Source: Serratia plymuthica (GTDB lineage Bacteria; Pseudomonadota; Gammaproteobacteria; Enterobacterales; Enterobacteriaceae). Taken from it: DNA of 64,000 bases. The notes beneath the pieces are model-generated. The model worked only from the letters and a program-made list of their open reading frames with translations. It did not search any database and had not been told where the DNA came from. Made by a program: the position numbers and the translations under genes. The DNA is taken from assembly GCF_018336935.1 (NCBI RefSeq), contig NZ_CP068771.1, forward strand, positions 2,170,001 to 2,234,000, in the 5' to 3' direction. Shown piece after piece: positions 29,776-38,643 of the stretch (positions are counted from its first letter, which is position 1; each line of letters begins with the position of its first letter).

Positions 29776-30678
29776 TTACGCCGCCCGCCGCCATAACGCG
29801 GCGTACATGCCGGGTTTGGCGAACATCACCAGATTCCCCAACAGGATCAGGCACAGGCCGATCACCGCATTGAGGTGCCACTGGTAACCTTCATAGAGTG
29901 TCGAGATGCTCAGCGCCACCAGCGGAAACAGCAGGGTGCTGTAGGCCGCAGCGCTTGCGCCGATGCGGCCAAGCAGGCTGAAGTAAGCGGCAAAGGCAAT
30001 CACCGACCCGAAAATCGCCAGATACAGCAATGAGCCGATATAGCGGGTGCTGAACTCAATCTGGAAGGATGCGCCCTGGGCCAGGGCGATCAGTGCCATC
30101 AGAATTGCGCCATAACTCATGGCATAAGTATTGGTGGATAAAATGTCCAGCCCACGCCGCTGGTGGCGCGAACTGATCATATTGCCGAGTGAAAAACCGT
30201 AGGTGCCGAGCGCACTCAGTCCGATGCCTTGCAACAGTTCCGGCGCCATGTGCGTGGCGACCAGATCCTGCCAGAACAGGGCGACGATCCCGGTCAGGCC
30301 CAGTACCGCCGCAGGCAGCAAGTTTGGGCTGGGGCGTTGACGGAAGAAGATCATGCCGTTGACGGCATTGAACAGCACCGCCATCGAGAAAATCACGGAT
30401 TCCAACCCGCTGCTGATATAGGCCGCCGCATGGTAGAAACAGTAGAAGTTAAAGCCGAACACGCAGCAGCCTTGCAGGATACAAAACAGGTGATCGCGCA
30501 GCGCAATGCGGCGCAGGCGGCGCGCCAACAGCAGGATCAGCAACATCACCGCGGCGGAAACCACGAAGCGGTAACTGATAGACACCGGAATGGCGACCGG
30601 TCCTGCCTGTTGCAGGGTAATCGCAATCCAGGTGGTGCCCCAAATCAGCACCACGGCAAGGTACAACAGCACGTTCAT
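29776..30678 (-). CDS. EamA/DMT-family transporter
   Basis: A 300-residue inner-membrane protein with ten predicted hydrophobic segments in two EamA repeats. LIWGTTWIAI opens repeat one and GTYGFSLGNMIS repeat two. Members export amino acids and other metabolites. ATG 30678 begins MNVLLYLAVV; ATG 30693 would add MPESI. It is divergent from an AraC-family regulator whose start is about 180 bases away and which probably controls it. A 49-base copy of part of this gene lies at 27775-27823. Confidence 0.82.
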   Translation of the reverse strand: MNVLLYLAVVLIWGTTWIAITLQQAGPVAIPVSISYRFVVSAAVMLLILLLARRLRRIALRDHLFCILQGCCVFGFNFYCFYHAAAYISSGLESVIFSMAVLFNAVNGMIFFRQRPSPNLLPAAVLGLTGIVALFWQDLVATHMAPELLQGIGLSALGTYGFSLGNMISSRHQRRGLDILSTNTYAMSYGAILMALIALAQGASFQIEFSTRYIGSLLYLAIFGSVIAFAAYFSLLGRIGASAAAYSTLLFPLVALSISTLYEGYQWHLNAVIGLCLILLGNLVMFAKPGMYAALWRRAA

Positions 30679-30856
30679 AATCGACTCCGGCAAAATAGAC
30701 TGCCGCAGTATCCGCTGTCGCTCGCCGCCGCGCTTTCAGCGCTTTGCGCACAATTGCATATTCTTGCGCTTTTTTTAGCGAAAGCGCGGGTCGTGGACTG
30801 GTGCGGTATGGCGTCACTCTTTACACTGAAGACAACTCAGCGAAGCGGGGCCGGCG

Positions 30857-31726
30857 ATGTCCAGATACAAGGCGTTTGAAACACTGCGGGAACACAAAGC
30901 GCGGTTGCACGGCAGTGTGCAGCTGGGTTCTGGCGTGGAGCTGGCCGCCTGGTCCAACCGTGACGATCGCATTACCCAGGAAAGCGCCGATCACCATACC
31001 CTGAGCCTCTATGTCGCCGATGGCTACGAGTGCTATCAAAAAGTGCCCGGCGGCTGGAAAAACGGCGGTGGGCCGGACCGTTTCTGCATTATGCCTCGCC
31101 AGTACGAATCCACCTGGGACGTGCGCAGCGATTTATCTTTCGTGCATCTTTACTGCACCGACCGGCATCTGCGACAGGTGGTGGAGCAAACCTGGGATCG
31201 CAGCCCGGCGGCGATCGCTCTCGAGCCGTGCGCGTTTGCCGAGGATCCGCAAATTACGCTGCTGTACCGCCAGTTTTTGCTTAACTGCAACTGGCAGGAA
31301 CGCGCCAATCAGTTGGCGCTCAGCAGTGCGACAACGTTGTTGATGTCGCATCTGGTTCAGCGCTACAGTCAACTGCAATGGGCTTTGCCGAGGGTGCGCG
31401 GCGGCCTGGCGCCGGCGGTAGCCAGGCGGGTGAAAGACTATATCGAACAACACCTCGACAGGCCGTTGCTGCTGGCGGATTTGGCGGCGCAGGCCGAGCT
31501 GAGTGAGTTCCACTTTGCCCGCATGTTCAAACATGACACCGGCCTGGCGCCACACCAGTTTGTGATGCGCGCGCGGCTGCAACAGGCGGAAAAATTGCTG
31601 CGTCACAGCCTGTTGCCGCTGACGCAGATTGCGCTGGAATGCGGCTTCAGTTCCGCCAGCCATTTCAGCAACCGCTTCAAAGCGGCCTACGGATTTGCCC
31701 CGATGCAGATGCGCCAGGGGCGTTGA
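30857..31726 (+). CDS. AraC-family transcriptional regulator
   Basis: A 289-residue protein: an N-terminal sensing domain of about 180 residues, then two HTH motifs in the last 100. The first is LLLADLAAQAELSEFHFARM, the second ALECGFSSASHFSNRFKAAYG, which matches the AraC C-terminal signature. It is divergent from the EamA exporter and 17 bases upstream of a VOC-family gene on the same strand, so it could regulate both. The effector is not evident. Confidence 0.85.
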   Translation: MSRYKAFETLREHKARLHGSVQLGSGVELAAWSNRDDRITQESADHHTLSLYVADGYECYQKVPGGWKNGGGPDRFCIMPRQYESTWDVRSDLSFVHLYCTDRHLRQVVEQTWDRSPAAIALEPCAFAEDPQITLLYRQFLLNCNWQERANQLALSSATTLLMSHLVQRYSQLQWALPRVRGGLAPAVARRVKDYIEQHLDRPLLLADLAAQAELSEFHFARMFKHDTGLAPHQFVMRARLQQAEKLLRHSLLPLTQIALECGFSSASHFSNRFKAAYGFAPMQMRQGR

Positions 31727-31743
31727 CACCGACAGGAGAGAAC

Positions 31744-32181
31744 ATGGAACAGCAGTTCGCAGGACTTGGCGTATTGTTTATCGCCGGATTTGGGCCTATT
31801 ACCCGGCAAACGGAGCACAGCAAGGCGTTTTATGTTGATGTGTTGGGGCTGCCGCTCAAGCCGATGCCCGGCAATAGCGATTATCTGCTGGCCGAGCATG
31901 GCGCGCTGGATGGGGTGAAGCACTTTGCCTTGTGGCCGTTGGCGCAGGCGGCGCAATCTTGCTTCGGCAGCGAACAATGGCCGGCCGATCTGCCGGTGCC
32001 GCAGGCATGGATGGAGTTTGACGTCGCCGATATGGCGCTGGCCACCCAAGGGTTGATCGACAAGGGCTACCGCCTGCTGGTCGCCAACCGCGAAGAACCC
32101 TGGGGCCAGAGCGTCACCCGCTTGCTCAGCCCGGAAGGGTTGCTGGTCGGCGTCACTTTCACGCCTTGGCTGCGCGACTGA
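31744..32181 (+). CDS. VOC-superfamily (glyoxalase/bleomycin-resistance fold) protein
   Basis: A 145-residue protein of the vicinal oxygen chelate fold, with FYVDVLGLPLKPMPG in the first module and MEFDVADMALATQGLIDKGY then LLSPEGLLVGVTF in the second. Metal ligands cannot be assigned safely. It starts 17 bases after the AraC stop with GGAGAG before the ATG, so the two are co-transcribed. It may act on a compound linked to the regulator and the EamA exporter, for example in detoxification. Confidence 0.75.
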   Translation: MEQQFAGLGVLFIAGFGPITRQTEHSKAFYVDVLGLPLKPMPGNSDYLLAEHGALDGVKHFALWPLAQAAQSCFGSEQWPADLPVPQAWMEFDVADMALATQGLIDKGYRLLVANREEPWGQSVTRLLSPEGLLVGVTFTPWLRD

Positions 32182-32287
32182 ACCTATGCTTTCCCTTGCA
32201 TGTATCACTAAATTTCCGGATAGACCACGCCCAGCGCCAATCCCTGGCATCCATTTTTTCGGTATTTTTATAGAGACGGGATTCTAA

Positions 32288-32707
32288 ATGAAAGCAGTTG
32301 CCACTTTTTCTACCAAGGATTTCAAACCAACGGATCTGAGCCCTGAGCCAGCGCTTACAACCGCCTTGCCGGTTTCCGTCAGCACGATGGAGAAACGCTA
32401 TTCGGGTGAGATCCAGGGGGTTTCCGCAACAATCTTTACTGCCGCATTCGATCCGGCGAGAAAACAAGGCAGTTACATCGCAATGGAAAGTTTCTCGGGA
32501 AGTGTGAACGGCAAAGAAGGGGCTTTTAATTTTATTCATTCGGCCTCGACAACCGGCAGCGATCGGCTGAACGAGTTTTTCTGCATCGTGGATGGCAGCG
32601 GCACCCAGGCTTTGAAAGGCATATCCGGCTCTGGAGGCATGAAGATCGACGCAGATGGCACGCACCATATTTGGTTCGATTATCAGCTTGAGCAGACAGA
32701 AGCATAA
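32288..32707 (+). CDS. DUF3224-family protein
   Basis: A 139-residue protein that looks like DUF3224: MEKRYSGEIQGVSATIFTAAF, then YIAMESFSGSVNGKEGAF and GSGTQALKGISGSG. The fold is a small beta barrel of unknown function. There is no signal peptide. GAGACGGG lies upstream of ATG 32288. It is followed 46 bases later by a NIPSNAP-like gene on the same strand; the two may be a short operon. Confidence 0.72.
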   Translation: MKAVATFSTKDFKPTDLSPEPALTTALPVSVSTMEKRYSGEIQGVSATIFTAAFDPARKQGSYIAMESFSGSVNGKEGAFNFIHSASTTGSDRLNEFFCIVDGSGTQALKGISGSGGMKIDADGTHHIWFDYQLEQTEA

Positions 32708-32753
32708 TCCGGCGTCAGCGCCTATTTTCGCCGTTTGGCTTATGAGGACATGG

Positions 32754-33086
32754 ATGGAAAACAAAACCCTGGAGATACTCACCTACACCCTCAAAAAAGG
32801 GACTGGCCGCGATTTTCACAACATCATGACGGAAACCAGCGTTCCTTTGCATCTTAAGGCGGGGATCGATGTTGTCCGCTTCGGAAACTCTTTGCACGAT
32901 GCAGATTCGTACTTTCTAATCCGGGCTTTCGACAGTGTCGAACATCTTGAAAACGCCCAGGACGAATTTTACAAAAGCGATGCCTGGCGAACGGGCCCGA
33001 GGGAGGCGATTATCGAAAGGATTGAGCAAAGCATCAAGTCCGTGCTGACAATCAGCAGCGCTGCACTGGATGCGATGCGGGTTTAG
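32754..33086 (+). CDS. NIPSNAP-like dimeric alpha-beta barrel protein
   Basis: A 110-residue protein with the pattern of small dimeric alpha-beta barrel domains: LEILTYTLKKGTGRDFHNIM, then VVRFGNSLHDADSYFLIRAF and SDAWRTGPREAIIERIE. NIPSNAP is the nearest family I can name; the function is unknown. ATG 32754 was chosen because GAGG is 6-7 bases upstream; ATG 32742 is in frame. It probably shares a transcript with the DUF3224 gene. Confidence 0.65.
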   Translation: MENKTLEILTYTLKKGTGRDFHNIMTETSVPLHLKAGIDVVRFGNSLHDADSYFLIRAFDSVEHLENAQDEFYKSDAWRTGPREAIIERIEQSIKSVLTISSAALDAMRV

Positions 33087-33255
33087 CCTATCCAAATAGA
33101 GTGGTAATAACCGGAACGTTAATCGGGAAGTGTCTTAACGGCACTTCCAGTACTGAACCACGGTGTCGTTTACTGGCGTACTTAATCCGCATGTAGGGCG
33201 AATGTTACTATTTGCCGGGGTACTTACAGATTGACTTGTATTCAAGAGGTCCATC

Positions 33256-33909
33256 TTATGACCAGTTAAGTAGATTAAGATTTTTTACAACATGTCCATG
33301 TTTGCATTTCGAGTTAATCAAATAAGGATTTTCGCTATTTATAAGGATAGGATAATCATCATCGATATCATCAGTGTATGTTGAGTGCCATTTTGGGTAT
33401 ATCCCTTTCATTTTTATTCTTCTAACTTTTTCCTCATTCCTGCAGTGGTTACCTGCTACCCACCCATTAAATAAAGTTTTAGATAAGGGAGTTCCTATAA
33501 CTTCAAGGTTAAGGTTTATAGCCTCTATGATTTTATAAGCGAGTAATTCAGGAGCAGCCGTGGCGATGATAACTCTTCGACCTTCTTCTCTATGTTTTAA
33601 AAGCTCTAGCAATCCGTCTTTAAACCAATTAACCCCATTTATTTTCCCATCTCTAATCTTAGATGAGAATAGAAAAAAGCTGTCCATCATTTCTTTTTCT
33701 TTCATTCTGAAAGATGCAATAAAGAAGAAAATAGATGCGCCAGTGGATTTGAACCTCTTTGACTTCAAAAAAAGCAGAGCTATAGGTGCTAAGACGGCTG
33801 CACAGAAGAATCTTAACTTCCCAGTTCTAAATCTCATCAACATCCAGGCTTTAGTGGAATCTCCAGATAAAAGCGTCTTATCCAAATCAAAAATAACAAC
33901 TTCACTCAT
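33256..33909 (-). CDS. HAD-superfamily phosphatase, AT-rich
   Basis: A 217-residue HAD hydrolase, close to the SerB/phosphatidylglycerophosphatase-C-like branch. Motif I is VVIFDLDKTLLSGDST; motif II is IATAAPEL; motif III Lys is likely in NEEKVRRIK; motif IV is YTDDIDDD. A hydrophobic segment (FFCAAVLAPIALLFL, about residues 33-48) in the cap could associate with membrane. ATG 33909 begins MSEVVIF; the longer frame from 33948 is unsupported. It is clearly AT-rich against its neighbours, which suggests recent acquisition. The substrate is unknown. Confidence 0.72.
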   Translation of the reverse strand: MSEVVIFDLDKTLLSGDSTKAWMLMRFRTGKLRFFCAAVLAPIALLFLKSKRFKSTGASIFFFIASFRMKEKEMMDSFFLFSSKIRDGKINGVNWFKDGLLELLKHREEGRRVIIATAAPELLAYKIIEAINLNLEVIGTPLSKTLFNGWVAGNHCRNEEKVRRIKMKGIYPKWHSTYTDDIDDDYPILINSENPYLINSKCKHGHVVKNLNLLNWS

Positions 33910-33989
33910 AAATACCTCGTACAGATAGCAGCCTCCGTGAGACAGCAAACGAAGGCTGCAGTTGTTACATCATGCAGAAAATACGCAAT

Positions 33990-34373
33990 TTAGCCGTTAT
34001 AGACAATGCCAATTTTGTTTCCCGATGGGTCACGCACGTAGGCCGCATACCAATTAGGTCCATAGTGCGGACGAGGGTTCGGTGCACCCTCATCATATCC
34101 TCCATTGGTCATGGCGGCTTCATAAAAAGCATCCACTTCGGCCCGCGATTTAACCATAAATCCGACCATGGAACCGTTACCTGACGTGGCTTGCTCGCCA
34201 TCAAAAGGAGTACAGACCCATAGGGTAAATCCATTACCTGTCCCGCCCTCTGAATAGGCACGCCAACCTGAAAACTCTATATGCATACTCCATCCAATTG
34301 TTGCTAGAGTTGCATCATAGAAAGCGTTTGACTTCGCTGGATCTGATGCTCCCACAGTTACATAATTGCTCAT
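33990..34373 (-). CDS. VOC-superfamily protein
   Basis: A 127-residue glyoxalase-fold protein: VGASDPAKSNAFYDATLATIGW opens module one, and YAAYVRDPSGNKIGIVYNG ends module two, the usual metal-site strand of the family. EVDAFYEAAMTNGG is the linking helix. The enzymatic role is unknown. It lies 80 bases upstream of the HAD gene on the same strand. Composition is intermediate between the AT-rich HAD gene and the GC-rich genes to the right. Confidence 0.75.
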   Translation of the reverse strand: MSNYVTVGASDPAKSNAFYDATLATIGWSMHIEFSGWRAYSEGGTGNGFTLWVCTPFDGEQATSGNGSMVGFMVKSRAEVDAFYEAAMTNGGYDEGAPNPRPHYGPNWYAAYVRDPSGNKIGIVYNG

Positions 34374-34552
34374 GGCTAAAACCTTTTACTGTATAAAAAG
34401 CCAGTATAGCAAATCTTGAAATACGGATGGTCAGTCCAGTTATCTGCGATTTTTGCAATCATCAACTTATCGTACCACTTTGAATTAAGGGAGAATTATT
34501 GAGCAGGTTAATAATAACACCGGTTATCAGGCGTGGGGAAATGAATGAGGAA

Positions 34553-34576
34553 AAGTAAAACCCGCCTTGCGGCGGG
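34553..34576 (-). terminator. Rho-independent terminator after the GpgS-like gene
   Basis: Read on the minus strand: CCCGCC, GCAA loop, GGCGGG, then TTTTACTTTT. It lies 10 bases beyond the stop of the glycosyltransferase gene. Confidence 0.75.
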
Positions 34577-34585
34577 CGCAGGCAG

Positions 34586-35800
34586 TTACTTCTGGTTGTC
34601 TTGTTCCACGGCGTCATACAGCCGCTGGAGAATATCCGGGAAGGCGGATTGTACGCGGTTCCAGCTTGGCACAAAGGGTTTATCGCCGGGGTTTTCGCTG
34701 AAGGCTTGCCCGGCCTGAGAAATCACCCGAGAGAACAGTTCGACCGCTGACTCTTCGCTGTGGCGATCGAAATCCAGACCGTTCATTTTGGCATCGTGCT
34801 CAAAGGCGTCGATCATATCCAACGCCGTGCGGTAGTAGGTGGCGCGCAGTACGCGAAAAGAATCGCTGGTGAGCGGCACCCCCTGGATCGCCAATTTGCG
34901 GTACAGTGCCTTGGTGATATCGCCCGCCATACGCTGCAGGCCGCTGTGCGGATCATCTTCCGACATTGCCTGGTGTTTATGATCGTAATTATCGGCGATA
35001 TCAACCTGGCAGATACGGCTGGTGGCGGTGTTGCGGTGGACTTCCGACAATACGCCGATCTCCAGCCCCCAGTCGCTGGGAATACGCAGGTTGTTGAGAA
35101 TGTGGGTGCGCATGGCGAACTCGCCCGAGAGCGGGTAGCGGTAGCTGCGCAGGTAATCGAGAAAATCCGAATTGCCGTACACTTTCTGCAGCGATTTCAG
35201 CAGCGGAAACACCAGCAACCGGCCGACGCGGCCATTCAGCTTGCCGTTAGCCACCCGGGCATAGTAACCCTTGCAGAAATCGTAATGGAAATGCGGGTTG
35301 GCCACCGGATACAGCAGCCGCGCCAACATGCGGCGATCGTAGGTGACAATGTCACAGTCGTGCAGCGCCACACAGCTGGAGCGGCGTGAAGCCAGCGTGT
35401 AGCCGACGCAAAACCACACGTTGCGGCCTTTGCCCGGTTCGTTGGGCGCCAGCCCTTCGGCGCTGAGCTGGTCGGCAATCGCCGTCAGGCGCGGCCCGTC
35501 GTTCCACAAAATGCGGTGGCGCTGCGGCAGGCGGGAGAAAAAGCTTTTCGCATGCAGGAACTGCTCATGGTTGGCGCGATCGAGACCAATGACGATCTCC
35601 TCCAGATAAGGCACCTGCGCCAAAACATCGACAATATTGTCCAGTGCCGGGCCTTCCAGCTCGGAATAGAGCGAGGGCAGAATCAGCCCCATGGTGTTGC
35701 GGCCGGAAAATACCTGCAACTCATATTCCAGTTCGGACAATTCGCGCTGAGCGAGAGCGTGAAAGTTGGTGATGATGCCATCTTGATAAAAATCACTCAT
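34586..35800 (-). CDS. Glucosyl-3-phosphoglycerate synthase-like glycosyltransferase (GT81)
   Basis: A 404-residue GT-A fold enzyme. The DxD metal/nucleotide-sugar motif is LHDCDIVTY, preceded by GKGRNVWFCVGYTLAS. LSGEFAMR and DWGLEIGVLSEV are typical of glucosyl-3-phosphoglycerate synthases, which join UDP-glucose (or a mannose donor in relatives) to 3-phosphoglycerate. Its ATG lies 8 bases inside the end of the mannosyl-3-phosphoglycerate phosphatase-like gene, so the two are coupled. Together they would make glucosylglycerate or mannosylglycerate, an osmolyte. The sugar cannot be told from sequence by eye. Confidence 0.75.
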   Translation of the reverse strand: MSDFYQDGIITNFHALAQRELSELEYELQVFSGRNTMGLILPSLYSELEGPALDNIVDVLAQVPYLEEIVIGLDRANHEQFLHAKSFFSRLPQRHRILWNDGPRLTAIADQLSAEGLAPNEPGKGRNVWFCVGYTLASRRSSCVALHDCDIVTYDRRMLARLLYPVANPHFHYDFCKGYYARVANGKLNGRVGRLLVFPLLKSLQKVYGNSDFLDYLRSYRYPLSGEFAMRTHILNNLRIPSDWGLEIGVLSEVHRNTATSRICQVDIADNYDHKHQAMSEDDPHSGLQRMAGDITKALYRKLAIQGVPLTSDSFRVLRATYYRTALDMIDAFEHDAKMNGLDFDRHSEESAVELFSRVISQAGQAFSENPGDKPFVPSWNRVQSAFPDILQRLYDAVEQDNQK

Positions 35801-36623
35801 GGTGAGATCTCCCGTTAATCAGAAAATGATCCAATCCTTCGCACCAGCCCTGGGAGCCTTGGCGGCGCGTGCGGTACAGCTGGCCGGCGAAATCGCCCGG
35901 TAAGTCGAGAGGTCTGTCCTGCTGCCCCCGGATCAACACCGCCAGATCGCTGGCGTGCAGCAGGGAAATATCGTTGGGGCCGTCGCCCAGACTGAGGGTG
36001 GTAAGAGGGGGGCCGTGCGGCGGCCGATAACGCGCGGTGATCCAACGGGCGGCGTTGCCTTTGCTGACGGCCGAGCTCATCACGTGATAAAAGCGTCCGC
36101 CCTGGGTCAAGCTGAGCTCGTGCTGCGCCAGCAACGTGCGAAACTGGGCAAGCTGTTCATCGTTTCCGGCCCAGAGCAAGGGTTCAGAACCGACGCGCCG
36201 GCGGGCCAGATGCGCCTGATTGAGCGTTAAACCGGTCCATTGCGCGACCCTGGCGTCGTCCACGTCGGCAAATCCCTGAAAGGCAAAGCCGGTCTGGCTG
36301 CGCAGTTCCCGCAACGTGGCGCACAGGCTGGGGTAATCTGCGCCCAGGTGCCTGGCCGGATAGTCGGGGCGATCGCGCCATTGGGCGGGGAAGACAATCT
36401 GCGCGCCGTTTTCCGCAATAAACGGCCAGTGGCTCAGCCCGAGTTGCCGTTGCAACGGGGCGACTTCTGCGGCGGTTTTACTGGTGGCGATAATCAGCGG
36501 CGTCTGGGCGTGCGCCAGCCGATCCAGCCACGGCTGCGCAGCCTGCCAGCGGTAGCTGTGGTGATCCAGCAGCGAACCGTCCAGATCGGTGAAAATTAAC
36601 AGGTTGGGGCTCGGTTTCAGCAT
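35793..36623 (-). CDS. Mannosyl/glucosyl-3-phosphoglycerate phosphatase (HAD, Cof-type)
   Basis: A 276-residue HAD phosphatase of the MPGP group, related to E. coli YedP. Motif I is FTDLDGSLLDHH, motif II IATSKTAAE, motif III Lys in SAVSKGNAARW and motif IV LGDGPND. PFIAENGAQI is also typical of Cof-type enzymes. It removes the phosphate from the product of the next gene, with which it overlaps by 8 bases. The pair is monocistronic otherwise and ends in a clear terminator. Confidence 0.8.
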   Translation of the reverse strand: MLKPSPNLLIFTDLDGSLLDHHSYRWQAAQPWLDRLAHAQTPLIIATSKTAAEVAPLQRQLGLSHWPFIAENGAQIVFPAQWRDRPDYPARHLGADYPSLCATLRELRSQTGFAFQGFADVDDARVAQWTGLTLNQAHLARRRVGSEPLLWAGNDEQLAQFRTLLAQHELSLTQGGRFYHVMSSAVSKGNAARWITARYRPPHGPPLTTLSLGDGPNDISLLHASDLAVLIRGQQDRPLDLPGDFAGQLYRTRRQGSQGWCEGLDHFLINGRSHHE

Positions 36624-36640
36624 TTCATCTCCATTCTATC

Positions 36641-36880
36641 GTGCATAACTCACTGATAAACAGGTTGATTACTTTGTTGTCATCTAGACCGACGGAGAAA
36701 CGACGCGTGGCGTTGCTGAGGGTGTTTGCCGCCGACGCCGTGCCTCCCCCAGATAAAAACGTGATTAAAATCACAATTTACCCTAACGGCTTATCGCAGG
36801 GGGTGCAAGTGTTGGTCGTCACCCGCAAAAACGGGTTATTGCATTTATTCGTTGAAAAACGGGAGGGCTTGTCCGCTTAA
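36641..36880 (+). CDS. Small hypothetical ORF
   Basis: A 79-codon frame that I do not recognise. A GTG at 36706 with GGAG nearby would give a shorter protein of about 57 residues beginning VALLRVFAADA. The C-terminal half (KITIYPNGLSQGVQVLVVTRKNG) looks like short beta strands. It lies between divergent units, the phosphatase start to the left and the toxin end to the right. It may not be expressed. Confidence 0.25.
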   Translation: MHNSLINRLITLLSSRPTEKRRVALLRVFAADAVPPPDKNVIKITIYPNGLSQGVQVLVVTRKNGLLHLFVEKREGLSA

Positions 36881-36888
36881 CGGGGGGA

Positions 36889-37221
36889 TTATGACGCAAT
36901 CAGCCGGTTAAATAGCGTTTGTTGAATATCTTGCTTTTGGGCAAGAAAGGCATGCACGGTGACAAGTGAATCTTCGAGCGAATAAATAACGCGATAGCCG
37001 TTGAACGTATTACATTCACGGTATTTATCGCAGCCAATTTTCAAGAGTTCAGGGCATATCTGACAGCCGGTCGGAAAGAGGCTTACCCTGGCTTCGAACC
37101 CGGTAATGATGCTTTCAACGATCGGTACCGGCAGCACATTATTGGCTTTCAAATGGTGGACAATCTCGAGCAAAGTACTCTTTGCCGTTGCGGTATACTC
37201 AATATCAATCCGTTCCCTCAT
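36889..37221 (-). CDS. RelE/ParE-family toxin
   Basis: A 110-residue protein of the RelE/ParE fold: IDIEYTATAKSTLLEIVHHL at the N-terminus and YRVIYSLEDSLVTVHAFLAQKQD near the C-terminus, the usual last strands. It follows a Phd/YefM-type antitoxin gene by 22 bases on the same strand. Members either cleave mRNA at the ribosome or poison gyrase. The pair is less GC-rich than the neighbours and is likely mobile. Confidence 0.8.
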   Translation of the reverse strand: MRERIDIEYTATAKSTLLEIVHHLKANNVLPVPIVESIITGFEARVSLFPTGCQICPELLKIGCDKYRECNTFNGYRVIYSLEDSLVTVHAFLAQKQDIQQTLFNRLIAS

Positions 37222-37243
37222 GCGACATCTCCTTTTGACCGCA

Positions 37244-37477
37244 TTACTTATCTATATCAGCCAGCAATTGGTCGCGGGAATAAACCTTGCCTTCTTTTTT
37301 GTCTTTTTCAGACAGCGTTAGCAATTTAAGCAGGGCAATGGCGTCATCCCTTTGCTGGTGTTGTTCATAAGATTCGATCACATAAGCAGGGGTACCATTT
37401 TGCGTCACCAGAATAGGCTCAGACAAATCGAGCGCGGCGGCGTGCTTCTTAACATAGCTGATGGTTTCAACTTTCAT
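37244..37477 (-). CDS. Phd/YefM-family antitoxin
   Basis: A 77-residue protein with the Phd/YefM N-terminal DNA-binding fold ([20 protein letters not shown], then [19 protein letters not shown]) and a charged C-terminal tail that would wrap the toxin. ATG 37477 was chosen because GAGGA lies 8 bases upstream; the frame is open to 37507. It is the first gene of the pair, as usual, and should repress its own promoter. Confidence 0.8.
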   Translation of the reverse strand: MKVETISYVKKHAAALDLSEPILVTQNGTPAYVIESYEQHQQRDDAIALLKLLTLSEKDKKEGKVYSRDQLLADIDK

Positions 37478-37622
37478 ACTGGCGTCCTCGTATCTTGCGT
37501 GAGTCAAATTTAGTTCATATTCAGACTATAAGCAATGCACCACGCAGAACCGAATCTGCTACTCTGCGGGAAGGCGGTTTTCGCCACCCTGCAAGTTATC
37601 CCTAGTGAATCAGGAGGCAAAC

Positions 37623-38486
37623 GTGCCCGAGGAAAAGCAAAGCATTCACCTGCGCCCGATGGTCGAAAGGGATCTGCCGGCGGCGTTCGGGCTGTCGCAA
37701 CAGGCGCGCTGGCCTCACCGCCTGGAAGACTGGCAGCAGGCGTGGGGATTGGGGGCGGGAGTGGTCGCGGTGGTCAACGGCGAGACGGTCGGCACCGCGC
37801 TGCGCTGGCTATGGGGAGAGAACCGCGCCACGCTGGGGTTGGTGATTGTCGACGAAGGGCATCGCGGGCAAGGCATTGCCAGGGCGATGATGCAGACGCT
37901 GATGGCGCCATTGGCCGACTATCAGCTGCACCTGGTGGCTACCGAACAGGGCAAGCCGTTGTATCAACAGTTGGGGTTTATCGAACAGGGGCGGCTGGCA
38001 CAGCATCAATGCCGGGAGTTGCCTGCCCGCGACGCCGAGCCTTTGCCGGAGGGCGTTACCCTGCGCCCGGCATCGTCGCAGGATCTGTCAACCCTCGCCG
38101 AGCTGGATTTCGCCGCTTGCGGCATGCGGCGTCAGCCGCTGCTGGAGACCTTGCTGAGTAGCGCCGGGCAGGCGCTGGTGCTGGAGCGGCAGGGGATTGC
38201 CGCCGGTTTCGCGGTGCGTCGCCGCTTTGGTCATGGCCACATGATCGGCCCGGTAATCGCGCCTGACCTGGCCTCCGCCGTCGCGTTAATCGACGCGCTG
38301 TGCCGGCCCTGCACCGGTCAGTTTGTGCGTATCGACACGCCACAGGCCAACAGCCTCGGCCCTTGGCTGCTCGAGCGCGGTTTACCCTGCGTGGACACGC
38401 CCGCCGTCATGGTGCGCGGCGCGCTTCATAGACCGGATCCTGCCGGCGTGCAGACTTTTGCATTGGTTTCGCAAGCGCTGTCATAA
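37623..38486 (+). CDS. GNAT-family acetyltransferase with C-terminal second domain
   Basis: A 287-residue protein. The N-terminal GNAT domain (about 1-140) has the acetyl-CoA loop in HRGQGIARAMMQTLM and GKPLYQQLGFIEQGR. The C-terminal half (about 145-285) begins LRPASSQDLSTLAELDF and looks like a second, degenerate GNAT domain without a clear CoA loop. GTG 37623 was chosen because AGGAGG is 5 bases upstream; another GTG at 37605 is in frame. The substrate is unknown. It is a single gene between the toxin pair and the ddp locus. Confidence 0.75.
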   Translation: MPEEKQSIHLRPMVERDLPAAFGLSQQARWPHRLEDWQQAWGLGAGVVAVVNGETVGTALRWLWGENRATLGLVIVDEGHRGQGIARAMMQTLMAPLADYQLHLVATEQGKPLYQQLGFIEQGRLAQHQCRELPARDAEPLPEGVTLRPASSQDLSTLAELDFAACGMRRQPLLETLLSSAGQALVLERQGIAAGFAVRRRFGHGHMIGPVIAPDLASAVALIDALCRPCTGQFVRIDTPQANSLGPWLLERGLPCVDTPAVMVRGALHRPDPAGVQTFALVSQALS

Positions 38487-38511
38487 AATTGAAAATCAGA
38501 GGCCACGGCGG

Positions 38512-38527
38512 TGCATCGCCAGATGCA
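38512..38527. promoter_or_regulatory. Inverted repeat upstream of the rpiR-ddp unit
   Basis: TGCATC and GATGCA around a 4-base centre, a perfect 6-base dyad. It lies about 130 bases upstream of the sigma-54-like promoter, a usual place for an enhancer-type operator. It only loosely resembles an NtrC site. A second looser dyad (ATTGC...GCAAT) follows. Confidence 0.3.
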
Positions 38528-38643
38528 TTGCCCAATTGTTGTGCAATAGTTATCAACTGATGACTTTGCTGTAACCGCAGGTTTTACCGTTCCTGCGCCG
38601 CCGTACGCCGCCGCGCGTGAAATATCCCCAGAAAGTCCGCAAT

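Noticed and set aside
33126..33148. Hairpin GGAAGTG / CACTTCC after the NIPSNAP gene.
   Set aside because: Nine-base loop, short stem and no T-run; too weak to call a terminator.
36889..37477. Toxin-antitoxin pair considered as part of a larger defence island.
   Set aside because: The neighbours on both sides are ordinary metabolic genes; nothing but the pair itself looks like defence.
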